In this document: piece by piece, positions 21,349 through 30,105 of the stretch
Position numbering within the stretch: the stretch's first letter is position 1
How the letters are laid out: each line of letters opens with the position of its first letter
Assembly (NCBI RefSeq): GCF_017813395.1
Contig: NZ_JAGIZB010000015.1
Coordinates: 57,561 to 121,560, forward strand
Length of the DNA stretch: 64,000 nt
Reading direction: 5' to 3'
Source of the DNA: Pararoseomonas baculiformis
Lineage (GTDB): Bacteria > Pseudomonadota > Alphaproteobacteria > Acetobacterales > Acetobacteraceae
The notes under the pieces: generated by a model
What the model was told of the DNA's origin: nothing
The model's input: only the letters and a program-made list of their open reading frames with translations
The model's database searches: none
Program-made: the position numbers and the translations under genes

Positions 21349-22322
21349 TGATGCCTCGCTTGGGCCTTGCGGCCTTCCTCGCCCTGCCCCTGCTGGCGGG
21401 CCCTGCCCTCTCGCAGCCGATCGACCTGTCCGGCGGCGGGCCGGTCGAGGTCACGGCGACCGAAGGCATCGAGTGGCGCCAGAACGAGCAGGTGGTGGTG
21501 GCGCGCGGCAATGCGCGCGCCGTGCGCGACGGCGTGACCATCGAGGCGACGCGGCTGATCGCGCGCTACCGGCCCCGCGCGGGCGGGCAGCCCGCACCGG
21601 CGCAGCCGGCGGGCCAGGCGGAGGGCGCGAGCCCGCTTTCCGGCGGCGAGATCTGGCGCCTGGAAGCCGAGGGGAATGTCCGGATCAGCACGGAGACGGA
21701 CAAGGCGCAGGGTGACCGCGCGGTCTATGACATGGACCAGGCCGTGATGGTGCTGACGGGCCGGGACCTGCGCCTGGCGACGCCGAACGACACGATCACG
21801 GCGCGGGACAGCCTGGAATACTGGTCCCAGCGCCGCATGGCGGTGGCGCGGGGCGCGGCGAAGGTGGTGACGGGCGAGAACCGCCAGATCACGGCCGACA
21901 CGCTGGTGGGTTATTTCCTTGAACAGGCGCCGCCCGTGCAGACTGCGGCGGCGCGGCCGGCGCCGGCCCGCGGCGGCCCTGCCCCGGCCCGCGTGCCGGG
22001 CGAGGGCTCGAAGCTCGACCGGGTCGAGGTGTTCGGGAATGTCGAGATCCGCACGGAGGCCGAGGTCGTGCGCGGGGACCGGGCCGTCTACAGCCCGGTG
22101 AGCGGCATGGCGCGGATACTCGGCAATGTCCGCATCACGCGCGGGCAGAACCAGTTGCAGGGGCAGGAAGCCATCGTGAACCTCCGCAGCGGCGTCTCGC
22201 GCCTTGTCTCGGCGCCCGGGCAGCGGGTGCAGGGGCTGGTGCTGCCCTCCTCCGGCCAGGAGGGTGCGGCGGCCGGGGCTGGCGCGGCGCGGCCGGGCCA
22301 GCCGCAGGGACGCGCGCGATGA
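21348..22322 (+). CDS. lptA: LPS transport periplasmic protein LptA (OstA-like)
   Basis: Periplasmic bridge protein of the Lpt machine. Signal peptide ending 'GPALSQP', then OstA/LptA repeats: 'VEVTATEGIEWRQNEQVVVARGNARAV', seen as typical short beta repeats, 'MVLTGRDLRLATPNDTITARD' and 'SGMARILGNVRITRGQNQLQG'. At about 324 residues it is much longer than E. coli LptA; extra length comes from two Pro/Ala-rich inserts near residues 83-100 and 200-225. Start is ATG 21348 (adjacent GTG and ATG codons at 21345 and 21351 also possible). Overlaps both neighbours by a few bases. Confidence 0.88.
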   Translation: MMPRLGLAAFLALPLLAGPALSQPIDLSGGGPVEVTATEGIEWRQNEQVVVARGNARAVRDGVTIEATRLIARYRPRAGGQPAPAQPAGQAEGASPLSGGEIWRLEAEGNVRISTETDKAQGDRAVYDMDQAVMVLTGRDLRLATPNDTITARDSLEYWSQRRMAVARGAAKVVTGENRQITADTLVGYFLEQAPPVQTAAARPAPARGGPAPARVPGEGSKLDRVEVFGNVEIRTEAEVVRGDRAVYSPVSGMARILGNVRITRGQNQLQGQEAIVNLRSGVSRLVSAPGQRVQGLVLPSSGQEGAAAGAGAARPGQPQGRAR

Positions 22323-23071
22323 GCGAGGCGCAGCGCGCCCTGCCCGCGGATTCCGGCCTTGTCGCCCGAAGCCTGGGCAAGCGCTACAAGAAGCGCCCGG
22401 TGGTGCGCGGCGTGTCGCTGAGCCTCAAGCGTGGCGAGGCGGTCGGGCTGCTCGGGCCGAATGGCGCGGGCAAGACGACCACCTTCTACATGATGACGGG
22501 CCTCGTGCGGCCGGATGAGGGTCAGGTCTTCCTCGACGGGCATGACGTGACCATGCTGCCCATGTACCGCCGCGCGCGGCTGGGGCTGGGCTACCTGCCG
22601 CAGGAGGCCTCGATCTTCCGGGGCCTCTCGGTGGAGGACAACATCCGCGCGGCGCTGGAGGTGGTGGAGCCGCATCGCGAGCGGCGCGACCAGATGCTGG
22701 ATTCGCTGCTGGCGGAGTTCGGCATCGCGCATCTGCGGCGCTCCCCTGCCCTGGCGCTTTCGGGCGGCGAGCGGCGGCGCTGCGAGATCGCGCGCGCGCT
22801 GGCGACGCATCCCGCCTATATCCTGCTGGACGAGCCGCTGGCGGGCATCGACCCGATCGCGGTGGGCGAGATCCGCGACCTGGTGAAGCACCTGAAGAAC
22901 CGCGGGATCGGCGTGCTGATCACCGAGCACAATGTGCGCGAGACGCTGGCCATCATCGACCGCGCCTACATCCTCCATGACGGCCAGGTGCTGATGGAGG
23001 GAACGCCCGAGGAAGTGGTGGCGCATGAGGGCGTGCGGCGCGTCTATCTGGGCGAGACCTTCAGCTGGTGA
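22319..23071 (+). CDS. lptB: LPS export ABC transporter ATP-binding protein LptB
   Basis: Cytoplasmic ATPase that powers LPS extraction by LptFG. The 250-residue sequence has Walker A 'GPNGAGKTT', the Q-loop region 'LPQEASIFRGLSVEDNI' diagnostic of LptB, ABC signature 'LSGGERRRCEIARAL', Walker B 'YILLDEPLAGIDP' and H-loop 'LITEHNVRE'. The start overlaps the lptA stop by 4 bases. lptF and lptG are not in this window. Confidence 0.96.
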   Translation: MSEAQRALPADSGLVARSLGKRYKKRPVVRGVSLSLKRGEAVGLLGPNGAGKTTTFYMMTGLVRPDEGQVFLDGHDVTMLPMYRRARLGLGYLPQEASIFRGLSVEDNIRAALEVVEPHRERRDQMLDSLLAEFGIAHLRRSPALALSGGERRRCEIARALATHPAYILLDEPLAGIDPIAVGEIRDLVKHLKNRGIGVLITEHNVRETLAIIDRAYILHDGQVLMEGTPEEVVAHEGVRRVYLGETFSW

Positions 23072-23177
23072 ACGAAGCCGGGGCCTTCCGCATCGGGGGA
23101 CCGGCGCCGGGCCGACGGCGCGGGGGCATCCTCTGTGGCCCAACCATTCTTTCCCCTGGCCGGGATAGGCGCTGACC

Positions 23178-24635
23178 ATGTCCCTCGGGCCGCGGCTGGA
23201 CTTCCGGCAGACGCAGCAGCTGGTGATGACGCCGCAGCTGCGGCAGGCCATCAAGCTGCTGCAGTCGAGCAACATGGAGGTGACCGCCTTCGTCGAGGAG
23301 GAGTTGGAGCGGAACCCGCTGCTGGAGCGGGAGGAGAGCAGCGCCCCTGCCCCCGCGGCAACGGTGGAGCCGGATTGCTTCGAGGCGGCTTCTTCCGCGA
23401 CCATGCCGGCGGAGAACGCCGCGCCGACCGAGGCGGACTGGTCCGGCCAGTATGAGAGCGGCGAGGCCCTCTATCCCTCCCGCGGGGGCCGGGCGGATGC
23501 CTGGGACGAGGATGGGCGCAGCCTTGAGGAGATCGCCGGCGAGCGCCCGCGCTCCCTGCGCGAGCTGCTGGCGGAGCAGGTGAGCCTGGCCTTCGGCGAT
23601 GCTCGGGAGCGGTTGATCGCGGGGCAGATGATCGCGCTGCTAGACCCGGCCGGGCGGCTGACCGTTCCCGATGCCGCCTTCGCGGCCGCGCTGGGCTGCG
23701 ACGAGGCGCTGGTGACCTCCATCCGCCGGCGGATGCAGCGCTTCGAGCCTACCGGGCTGTTCTGCGCCGATCTGCGGGAATGCCTGGCGGTGCAGCTGGC
23801 GGAACTGAACCGGCTGGACCCGGCGATGGAGGCCCTGCTGGACAACCTGCACCTGCTCGCGCGGCGGGATATGGCAGGGCTGCTCCGTGTTTGCGGGGTT
23901 GATGCCGAGGACCTGGCGGAGATGGTGGCCGAGATTCGCCGCCTGAATCCGAAGCCCGGCGCGCTGGCCGATGCGGAGCCGGCGCCCATGGTGGTGCCGG
24001 ACGTGCTGATGCGCCGCCTGCCGGATGGGACCTGGCAGCTGGAGCTGAACCCGGAGACCTTGCCCCGTGTGCTGGTGAACCGCGGTTTTCATGCCACCGC
24101 CCAGACCGGCACGCGCAACAAGGAGGACAAGGCCTTCCTGGCCGAGAAGCTGCAGGCGGCGAACTGGCTGGTGCGGAGCCTGGAGCAGCGGGCCAACACC
24201 ATCCTGCGCGTGGCCGCCGAGATCGTGCGGCGGCAGGAGGGCTTCTTCCGCCATGGCGTCGGGCATCTGCGGCCGCTGATCCTGCGCGACGTGGCGGATG
24301 AGCTGGGGATGCATGAAAGCACCGTCTCCCGCGTGACGGCGAACAAGTACATCGCGACCCCGCGCGGGACGCTGGAGCTGAAGTACTTCTTCACCACCGC
24401 AATCGCGGGCATGCGTGGCGGCGAGAGCTTCTCGGCCGAGGCGATCCGCCACCGCATCCGCGACATGGTGGATGCGGAAACGGCGGAGGACATCCTCTCG
24501 GACGACGCCATCGTGGAGCGGCTGCGCGCGGAGGGCGTGGATATCGCCCGCCGCACCGTGGCCAAGTACCGGGACGCGCTGCGCATCCCATCCTCGGTGC
24601 AGCGCAAACGGGAAAAATCGGTTCCGGCGCTCTGA
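23178..24635 (+). CDS. rpoN: RNA polymerase sigma-54 factor
   Basis: Alternative sigma factor for activator-dependent promoters, classically nitrogen and flagellar genes. The 485 residues show region I 'QTQQLVMTPQLRQAIKLLQ' at the N-terminus with 'ELERNPLLE', an acidic region II, the core-binding domain, the helix-turn-helix ('GMHESTVSRVTANKYI') and the C-terminal RpoN box 'ARRTVAKYRDALRIPSS'. It follows lptB by 106 bases and precedes hpf, a conserved proteobacterial order. Its presence with gltDB and flagellar genes fits classical sigma-54 roles, though no activator gene lies here. Confidence 0.97.
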   Translation: MSLGPRLDFRQTQQLVMTPQLRQAIKLLQSSNMEVTAFVEEELERNPLLEREESSAPAPAATVEPDCFEAASSATMPAENAAPTEADWSGQYESGEALYPSRGGRADAWDEDGRSLEEIAGERPRSLRELLAEQVSLAFGDARERLIAGQMIALLDPAGRLTVPDAAFAAALGCDEALVTSIRRRMQRFEPTGLFCADLRECLAVQLAELNRLDPAMEALLDNLHLLARRDMAGLLRVCGVDAEDLAEMVAEIRRLNPKPGALADAEPAPMVVPDVLMRRLPDGTWQLELNPETLPRVLVNRGFHATAQTGTRNKEDKAFLAEKLQAANWLVRSLEQRANTILRVAAEIVRRQEGFFRHGVGHLRPLILRDVADELGMHESTVSRVTANKYIATPRGTLELKYFFTTAIAGMRGGESFSAEAIRHRIRDMVDAETAEDILSDDAIVERLRAEGVDIARRTVAKYRDALRIPSSVQRKREKSVPAL

Positions 24636-24708
24636 ACGCTCCCCTTTAAAGCTGCCCGGCGGTCCTCAGTTGACCTATGTTACAGGCGCGAGACAGGGGA
24701 GCCGATCC

Positions 24709-25314
24709 ATGCAGATCACGGTCGCCGGCAAGGGAGTGGATACCGGCGAGGCGCTGAAGACCCATGTCCGGGACGGACTGGCCCTGATCACCCGGAAGTA
24801 TTTCGACCATGCGATCGACGCGCATGTCACATTCCGGAAGGACCGGGCCTTCTTTGCCTGCGACATCAACCTGCGTGCCGGGCGAGGCCTGAACATGCGG
24901 GCGGAGGGCGAGGGCACGGATGCGCACCGGGCCTTCGCGGATGCCGCCGAGCATATCGGCAAGCGGCTGCGCCGCTATCGCCGCCGCGTGAACGAGCATG
25001 CCCGCAGCCTGGCCGACAGCCGGGAGCCGCCGCCCGAGCCGGCGCGGGATGTGGTGCTGCGGGGCGAGGAGGATACCGCGGAGGGGCAGGAGGAGGCCGA
25101 GCCCGTCGTCACGCCCGAGGGCTACATCAATGGTGCGGTGGTGGCGGAACGCCCGACCGAGATCAGCCGGCTGTCCGTCCAGGAAGCGGTGATGCGGCTG
25201 GACCTGGCGCAGGAGCCGGTGCTGATGTTCCGCAACCGCGACACGGGGGTGCTGAACGTGGTGTACCGCCGCGCGGACGGGCATGTGGGATGGGTTGACC
25301 CGCAGCGGGCCTGA
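24709..25314 (+). CDS. hpf: Ribosome hibernation-promoting factor, long form
   Basis: Stationary-phase factor that silences ribosomes by forming 100S dimers. The N-terminal S30AE domain (about 1-100) has 'QITVAGKGVDTGEALKTHV' and 'DAHVTFRKDR', and the C-terminal dimerisation domain typical of the long form has 'ISRLSVQEAVMRLDLAQEPVLMFRN'. Total 201 residues. The start is at the end of a longer open frame and is chosen by the family N-terminus and an AGGGGAG Shine-Dalgarno. It is last in the lpt-rpoN-hpf group and is followed by a hairpin. Confidence 0.95.
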   Translation: MQITVAGKGVDTGEALKTHVRDGLALITRKYFDHAIDAHVTFRKDRAFFACDINLRAGRGLNMRAEGEGTDAHRAFADAAEHIGKRLRRYRRRVNEHARSLADSREPPPEPARDVVLRGEEDTAEGQEEAEPVVTPEGYINGAVVAERPTEISRLSVQEAVMRLDLAQEPVLMFRNRDTGVLNVVYRRADGHVGWVDPQRA

Positions 25315-25331
25315 CGCCGGGGGGACCTCAT

Positions 25332-25356
25332 CCAAGGGGGCGGCTGCCCCCCTTGG
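25332..25356. terminator. Hairpin between hpf and DUF1150 gene
   Basis: Perfect 9-bp stem CCAAGGGGG/CCCCCTTGG with a 7-base loop, lying between the convergent stop codons of hpf and the DUF1150 gene. Likely shared transcription end; no clear T-tract. Confidence 0.55.
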
Positions 25357-25372
25357 GCCGGGGCGCGCGGCC

Positions 25373-25594
25373 CTAGTGTACCAGGACCGGCGCCATCTCG
25401 TGCTGGAGGATGGCCGCGATGGCCAGGGCCTCGTTCGGGGCGGCGCCGATCGGGGTGCCATCGGCGGCATGGATGGCCACGGCCTGGGTTCCGTTGACGG
25501 TCACCGGACGGATATAGGCCATCTCCTGTGCCCCGAAGCGCGCCCAGTCGAGCGCGGACAGGTTGCGGAGCGTGGTGATCGGGTTCGGGTTCAT
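25373..25594 (-). CDS. DUF1150 family protein
   Basis: A 73-residue protein with family signature 'IRPVTVNGTQAVAIHAADGT' and 'EALAIAAILQHEMAPVLVH'. Known only as a conserved partner of small heat-shock genes in Alphaproteobacteria; function unknown. Here it lies 94 bases downstream of hsp20 on the same strand, probably in one transcript. The start follows GAGGAGA and is well supported. Confidence 0.88.
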   Translation of the reverse strand: MNPNPITTLRNLSALDWARFGAQEMAYIRPVTVNGTQAVAIHAADGTPIGAAPNEALAIAAILQHEMAPVLVH

Positions 25595-25688
25595 CGGTCT
25601 CTCCTCGCCCGCAGCCGGAATGGCCTGCGGACTGGTAACGCCCGTTTCGCTCCCCGGTTCGGCGAAGCGTTCAGGGCGGGGGAAGGAT

Positions 25689-26126
25689 TCAGGCCTCGCC
25701 GTCCACCAGGGGTCGGGTTCGGCCGTTGATCTGGATGGTGCGGACGCGGACCTCGGGCTGGGGGCGGCGCAGTTCCACATGCAGCAGCCCGTTGTCCAAC
25801 CAGGCGCCCTCGATCTCGATGCCCTCGGCGATGACGAAGGCGCGCTGGAACTGCCGGGCGGCGATGCCGCGGTGCAGGAAGACCCGGCCCTCGCCATCGT
25901 CCTTCTGGCGGCCGCGGATCACGAGCTGGTTGTCCTCCTGGGTGATCTGGAGGTCGTCCATGGCGAAGCCCGCCACGGCCAGGGTGATGCGGAGCCGGTC
26001 GGCGGCGATCTGCTCGATGTTGTAGGGCGGGTATCCGTCGGCGCTCTTCTGCACGCGGTCGAGCATCTGCTCCAGATGGTCGAAGCCAAGGAAAAGCGGC
26101 GATCCGAAGACCGGGGAACGCGACAT
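25689..26126 (-). CDS. Hsp20 / alpha-crystallin small heat-shock protein
   Basis: ATP-independent holdase. The 145 residues have the N-terminal 'MSRSPVFGSPLFLGFDHLE' typical of alphaproteobacterial IbpA-type proteins, an alpha-crystallin domain with 'YPPYNIEQIAADRLRITLAV', 'QLVIRGRQ' and 'RGIAARQFQRAFVIAEGIE', and the C-terminal region 'RTIQING' replacing the usual I-x-I/V anchor. A sigma-32-like promoter lies upstream. The C-terminal reduction of the IxI motif to 'IQI' is still compatible with oligomer formation. Confidence 0.93.
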   Translation of the reverse strand: MSRSPVFGSPLFLGFDHLEQMLDRVQKSADGYPPYNIEQIAADRLRITLAVAGFAMDDLQITQEDNQLVIRGRQKDDGEGRVFLHRGIAARQFQRAFVIAEGIEIEGAWLDNGLLHVELRRPQPEVRVRTIQINGRTRPLVDGEA

Positions 26127-26190
26127 GGAAGCGGCATCCTTCAGGAAGCGAGGCCACGCGGACCGGCCCATCAGGCACCGGCCCACGGGT

Positions 26191-26223
26191 GGGGATATTG
26201 GCGATCGCGACCGGGGTTGCAAG
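26191..26223 (-). promoter_or_regulatory. Sigma-32-like promoter for hsp20
   Basis: On the minus strand CTTG (26223-26220) is followed after 18 bases by CCAATATCCCC (26201-26191), close to the alphaproteobacterial heat-shock pattern CTTG-N17/18-CyTATnT. It lies 65 bases upstream of the hsp20 start. Supported by position and the heat-shock gene it would serve; not proven. Confidence 0.4.
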
Positions 26224-26308
26224 CCCGTGCATTGCAGGGCGTTAACATCCACGTGGCATGCCGCATTCCGCCGGGGCGCGTTCTGCCCTACATGCGGCGG
26301 GCAAGGCC

Positions 26309-26842
26309 ATGAACGACGTTCCTCTCCTCCCCATCCTGCTTCACCCCGCGCCCGTGCTGCGCGCCAAGGCCCGCGCGGTCGCCGAGGGCGATGGCGACCG
26401 GGTGCGCGCGCTGGCGCCACGCATGCTGGCCACCATGTACAAGGCGCCCGGCATCGGGCTGGCGGCGCCCCAGGTGGGGGAAAGCCTGCGGCTGGTGGTG
26501 ATCGACATCCAGAAGGATGACCAGCCCAGCCCGATGGTGCTGGTGAACCCCGAGATCGTGGCGGTGAGCGAGGAGCGCGCGGTGCGGGAGGAAGGCTGCC
26601 TTTCCATCCCTGGCCAGTACGCGGATGTGGAGCGGCCGGCGCGGGTGAAGGTGCGCTGGCGGGAGCTGGACGGCACGCGGCGGGAGATGGAGGCCGATGA
26701 CCTGCTGGCCACCTGCCTGCAGCACGAGATCGACCACCTGGACGGCGTGATGTTCACGGACCTGCTGAGTCCGCTGAAGCGGAACATGCTGCTGAAGAAG
26801 TTCCTCAAGGAGCAGAAGCTGAAGTCGCGGGAGGCAATGTGA
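26309..26842 (+). CDS. def: Peptide deformylase
   Basis: Metalloenzyme removing the formyl group from nascent protein N-termini. The 177 residues contain the three family motifs: '[11 protein letters not shown]', '[10 protein letters not shown]' (metal-binding Cys) and '[12 protein letters not shown]' (metal-binding His residues and catalytic Glu). The ATG at residue 18 of a longer frame is chosen because it gives the usual start just before '[12 protein letters not shown]'. Its stop overlaps the fmt GTG start, so deformylase and formyltransferase are translationally coupled. Confidence 0.96.
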   Translation: MNDVPLLPILLHPAPVLRAKARAVAEGDGDRVRALAPRMLATMYKAPGIGLAAPQVGESLRLVVIDIQKDDQPSPMVLVNPEIVAVSEERAVREEGCLSIPGQYADVERPARVKVRWRELDGTRREMEADDLLATCLQHEIDHLDGVMFTDLLSPLKRNMLLKKFLKEQKLKSREAM

Positions 26843-27765
26843 CCGCGCGCAAGCTGCGGCTGGCCTTCATGGGCAGCCCGGCCTTCTCGGTGCCGGCCCT
26901 GCAGGCGCTGCATGGGGCCGGGCATGAGATCGCGATGGTCTATGCCCAGCCGCCGCGCCCCGCCGGGCGCGGGCAGCGCGAAACCCCCTGCCCCGTCCAC
27001 CAGGCGGCGCTGGAGCTGGGACTGCCGGTGCGGACCCCGGCGCGCCTGCGCAAGGATGCGGCGGAGCACGAGGCCTTCGCGGCGCTGGATCTGGATGCCG
27101 CGGTGGTGGTGGCCTATGGCCTGATCCTGCCGAAGCCGATGCTGGATGCGCCGCGGCGGGGCTGCCTGAACATCCATGCCAGCCTGCTGCCGCGCTGGCG
27201 CGGGGCGGCGCCGATCCATGCGGCGGTGCTGGCCGGGGATGCAGAGACGGGCATCACCATCATGCGGATGGATGAGGGGCTGGATACCGGCCCGATGCTG
27301 CTGCGCGAGGCCACGCCGATCGGGCCGCGCGACACGGTGGTGGCGGTGCATGACCGGCTTTCGGAAATGGGGGCGCGGCTGATCCTGCGCGCGCTGGAGG
27401 AGGATCCTCCGGCCGTGCCGCAGCCCGAGGAGGGTGCGACCTATGCCCCCAAGCTGGGCAAGGAGGACGGACGCCTGGACTGGACCCAGCCGGCCGGGGC
27501 GCTGGACCGGCGGGTGCGCGCGATGAATCCCTGGCCCGGTGCCTATACGGGCTGGAACGGGGAGATGCTCCGGGTGATCTCGGCGGCGCCGGAGCCCGGG
27601 CGCGAGGCGGCGCCGGGGACGGTGCTGGACGATGCGCTGCTGGTGGCCTGCGGCGGTGGCACGGCGCTGCGGCTGGCGCGGGTGCAGCGGGCCGGGCGGG
27701 CGGCCATGGATGCGGATGCCTTCCTGCGCGGCTCGCCCGTGCCGGCGGGCACGGTGCTGGGCTGA
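26839..27765 (+). CDS. fmt: Methionyl-tRNA formyltransferase
   Basis: Transfers a formyl group from 10-formyl-THF to initiator Met-tRNA. The 308 residues include '[18 protein letters not shown]' at the N-terminus, the formyl-THF/catalytic motif '[19 protein letters not shown]' (Asn, His) and the distal Asp in '[11 protein letters not shown]', plus the C-terminal tRNA-binding OB-like domain. GTG start overlapping def by 4 bases; truA follows with a one-base gap. The def-fmt-truA cluster is a common arrangement. Confidence 0.97.
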   Translation: MTARKLRLAFMGSPAFSVPALQALHGAGHEIAMVYAQPPRPAGRGQRETPCPVHQAALELGLPVRTPARLRKDAAEHEAFAALDLDAAVVVAYGLILPKPMLDAPRRGCLNIHASLLPRWRGAAPIHAAVLAGDAETGITIMRMDEGLDTGPMLLREATPIGPRDTVVAVHDRLSEMGARLILRALEEDPPAVPQPEEGATYAPKLGKEDGRLDWTQPAGALDRRVRAMNPWPGAYTGWNGEMLRVISAAPEPGREAAPGTVLDDALLVACGGGTALRLARVQRAGRAAMDADAFLRGSPVPAGTVLG

Positions 27766-27766
27766 G

Positions 27767-28531
27767 ATGCCGCGCTACGCGCTGCTGGTCGAATATGACG
27801 GAGCCCCTTTCGTCGGCTGGCAGCGGCAGCGGGACGGGATGTCCGTCCAGCAGGTCCTGGAGGAAGCCGCGGCGCCGCTGAATGGCGGGGTTGAGCCCGT
27901 GGTGGGCGCCGCCGGGCGCACCGATGCCGGCGTGCATGCCGAGGGGCAGGTTGCCCAGGTGGACCTGGGGGCGGAGTTGCCGGTGGAGCGGGTGCGCGAG
28001 GCGCTGAACACCCGGAGCCGGCCCTATCCGGTATCCGTGCTCTCGGTGGCCCGGCCCGACGAGGAATGGAGTGCGCGTTTTTCCGCGGTGCACCGGGCCT
28101 ACCGCTACCGCATCCTGAACCGGCGCGCCCGCCCCGGGCTGGATATGGGGCGCGTGTGGCACGTGCCGCAGCGCCTGGATGCCGAGGCGATGCATGAGGC
28201 GGCGCAGGGGCTGCTTGGGCATCACGACTTCTCGGCCTTTCGCGCCTCATCCTGCCAGGCGCGGGATGCTCTACGGACGCTGGACCGGCTGGATGTGAGC
28301 CGGCAGGGCGAGGAGATCGTGGTGCGGGTGGAGGCGCGGTCCTTCTTGCACCATCAGGTCCGCAACATGGTGGGCACGCTGGCCCAGGTGGGGCGCGGTC
28401 TGCGGCCGGTTTCCTGGCCGCGGCAGGTGCTGGACGCGCGGGACCGGCGGCACGCGGGGCAGACGGCGCCGGCGGAGGGGCTGTGTTTCGTCTCGGTGCG
28501 GTATGAGCCGGGGCTGGAGTGGCCGATCTAG
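27767..28531 (+). CDS. truA: tRNA pseudouridine(38-40) synthase TruA
   Basis: Modifies uridines 38-40 in tRNA anticodon arms. The 254 residues show the N-terminal 'YALLVEYDGAPFVGWQRQ', the catalytic motif 'AAGRTDAGVHAEGQV' (Asp is nucleophile) and 'RSFLHHQVRNMVGTL'. Reading starts one base after the fmt stop. It is followed by two hairpins before the convergent aldehyde dehydrogenase gene. Confidence 0.97.
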   Translation: MPRYALLVEYDGAPFVGWQRQRDGMSVQQVLEEAAAPLNGGVEPVVGAAGRTDAGVHAEGQVAQVDLGAELPVERVREALNTRSRPYPVSVLSVARPDEEWSARFSAVHRAYRYRILNRRARPGLDMGRVWHVPQRLDAEAMHEAAQGLLGHHDFSAFRASSCQARDALRTLDRLDVSRQGEEIVVRVEARSFLHHQVRNMVGTLAQVGRGLRPVSWPRQVLDARDRRHAGQTAPAEGLCFVSVRYEPGLEWPI

Positions 28532-28532
28532 G

Positions 28533-28562
28533 GGCTGGTGCCCCCAGGGGGTGTCACCAGCC
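28533..28562. terminator. Hairpin after truA
   Basis: Perfect 8-bp stem GGCTGGTG/CACCAGCC enclosing a GC-rich loop that can itself fold (CCCCC/GGGGG). It begins at the truA stop, so it is probably the 3' end of the def-fmt-truA transcript. Confidence 0.5.
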
Positions 28563-28611
28563 AGGCCCCGCTGCGCGCGATGGGGTTTCCCGGGAACGCG
28601 GCGCGGGAGGT

Positions 28612-28636
28612 CCGGGGGAAGCGCCGCTTCCCCCGG
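28612..28636. terminator. Hairpin between truA and aldehyde dehydrogenase gene
   Basis: Perfect 11-bp stem CCGGGGGAAGC/GCTTCCCCCGG with a 3-base loop, just downstream of the minus-strand dehydrogenase stop. Similar in design to the hairpins at 36596-36830: long perfect arm, loop of 3 bases. Confidence 0.55.
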
Positions 28637-28648
28637 GGCCAGTGGAGC

Positions 28649-30088
28649 CTACAGCCCGGCCTGGGTGACGAACTTGGTCACCAGATAGGGCTCCAGAGCC
28701 TCGGAGCCGCCCTCGGAGCCGTAGCCGCTGTCCTTCACGCCGCCGAACGGCACTTCCGGCAGGGCGAGGCCGAGATGGTTGATGGTCATCATCCCGGTCT
28801 CGACGCTGGCGGCGATGCGCTGGGCCGTGGTGGCCGAGCCGGTGAAGGCATAGGCGGCCAGGCCGAAGGGCAGGCGGTTGGATTCCTGCACCACCTCGTC
28901 GAAGTCGGAGAAGCGGTTCACCAGGGCGAGCGGGCCAAAGGGCTCCTCGTTCATGGCGCGGGCATCGAGCGGCAGGTCGGAGATGACCGTCGGCTCGTAG
29001 AAATAGCCCTTGTTGCCGATGCGGCTGCCGCCGGCCTGGAGCTTCGCGCCGCGGCCGACCGCATCCTGCACCAGCGTCTCGATGGTGGGCACGCGGCGGT
29101 CATTGGCGAGCGGGCCCATCTGCACCCCCTCCTCCATGCCGTTGCCGACCTTCAGGGACTTGGCATAGCTGGTGAAGGTCTCGAGGAACTCGTCGAAGCT
29201 GCGCTCCTGGATCAGGAAGCGCGTGGGCGAGACGCAGACCTGGCCGGCGTTGCGGAACTTCGAGGTGGCGAGGGTCTTGGCGGCCTTCTGGATGTCGGCG
29301 TCGTCGAAGACGATGGCCGGGGCGTGGCCGCCCAGTTCCATGGTGGCGCGCTTCATGTGCTGCCCGGCGAGGCCCGCGAGCAGCTTCCCGACCGGGGTGG
29401 AGCCGGTGAAGGTGATCTTGCGGATGGTCGGGTGCGGGATGAGGTAGGAGGAGATCTCCGCCGGCACGCCATAGACCAGCTGCACGACGCCCTTCGGCAG
29501 GCCCGCATCGATGAAGGCGCGGATCAGCTCGGCCGGGGAGGCCGGGGTTTCCTCGGGCGCCTTGACGATGATGGAGTTGCCCGTGGCCAGCGCCGCCGAG
29601 AGCTTGCGGACGACCTGGTTGATGGGGAAGTTCCAGGGCGTGAATGCGGCGACGGGGCCGACGGGCTCGCGCACCACGAGCTGGTAGATGCCCTCGGCGC
29701 GCGCGGGGATGACGCGGCCATAGGCGCGGCGGCCTTCCTCGGCCATCCACTCGATGATGTCGGCGCCGGCCAGCGTCTCCATCTTCGCCTCGGGCAGGGG
29801 CTTGCCCTGCTCGGCCGTCATCATCGCGGCGATGGCGTCGGCGCGGCTGCGGAGGATGTCGGCCGCCTTGCGCATGAGCTTGTAGCGATCGAAGACCGAG
29901 GTCTTGCGCCAGATCGCGAAGCCGCGCTCGGCCGCCTCCAGCGCCTCGTCGAGATCGGCCTTCTCGGCATGGGCGACGGTGCCGATGACCTCTTCCGTCG
30001 CGGGGTTGATCACCTCGATCGTCTTGCCCGAGCGCGCGTCGCGCCACTCGCCGTCGATGTGAAGCTGAACCTTGGGGTAGTTCGCCAT
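28649..30088 (-). CDS. NAD(P)-dependent aldehyde dehydrogenase (succinate-semialdehyde dehydrogenase-like)
   Basis: ALDH-superfamily enzyme oxidising an aldehyde to its acid. The 479 residues include the NAD-binding '[20 protein letters not shown]', '[13 protein letters not shown]', the general base in '[12 protein letters not shown]' and the catalytic Cys in '[14 protein letters not shown]', ending '[11 protein letters not shown]' and '[10 protein letters not shown]'. It resembles the GabD group, but 17 bases separate it from an upstream TPP enzyme in the same direction, so its natural substrate may be the aldehyde made by that decarboxylase-type enzyme. GABA transaminase is 4 kb away. Confidence 0.88.
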   Translation of the reverse strand: MANYPKVQLHIDGEWRDARSGKTIEVINPATEEVIGTVAHAEKADLDEALEAAERGFAIWRKTSVFDRYKLMRKAADILRSRADAIAAMMTAEQGKPLPEAKMETLAGADIIEWMAEEGRRAYGRVIPARAEGIYQLVVREPVGPVAAFTPWNFPINQVVRKLSAALATGNSIIVKAPEETPASPAELIRAFIDAGLPKGVVQLVYGVPAEISSYLIPHPTIRKITFTGSTPVGKLLAGLAGQHMKRATMELGGHAPAIVFDDADIQKAAKTLATSKFRNAGQVCVSPTRFLIQERSFDEFLETFTSYAKSLKVGNGMEEGVQMGPLANDRRVPTIETLVQDAVGRGAKLQAGGSRIGNKGYFYEPTVISDLPLDARAMNEEPFGPLALVNRFSDFDEVVQESNRLPFGLAAYAFTGSATTAQRIAASVETGMMTINHLGLALPEVPFGGVKDSGYGSEGGSEALEPYLVTKFVTQAGL

Positions 30089-30105
30089 GATGTCGTGAAT
30101 CTCCG

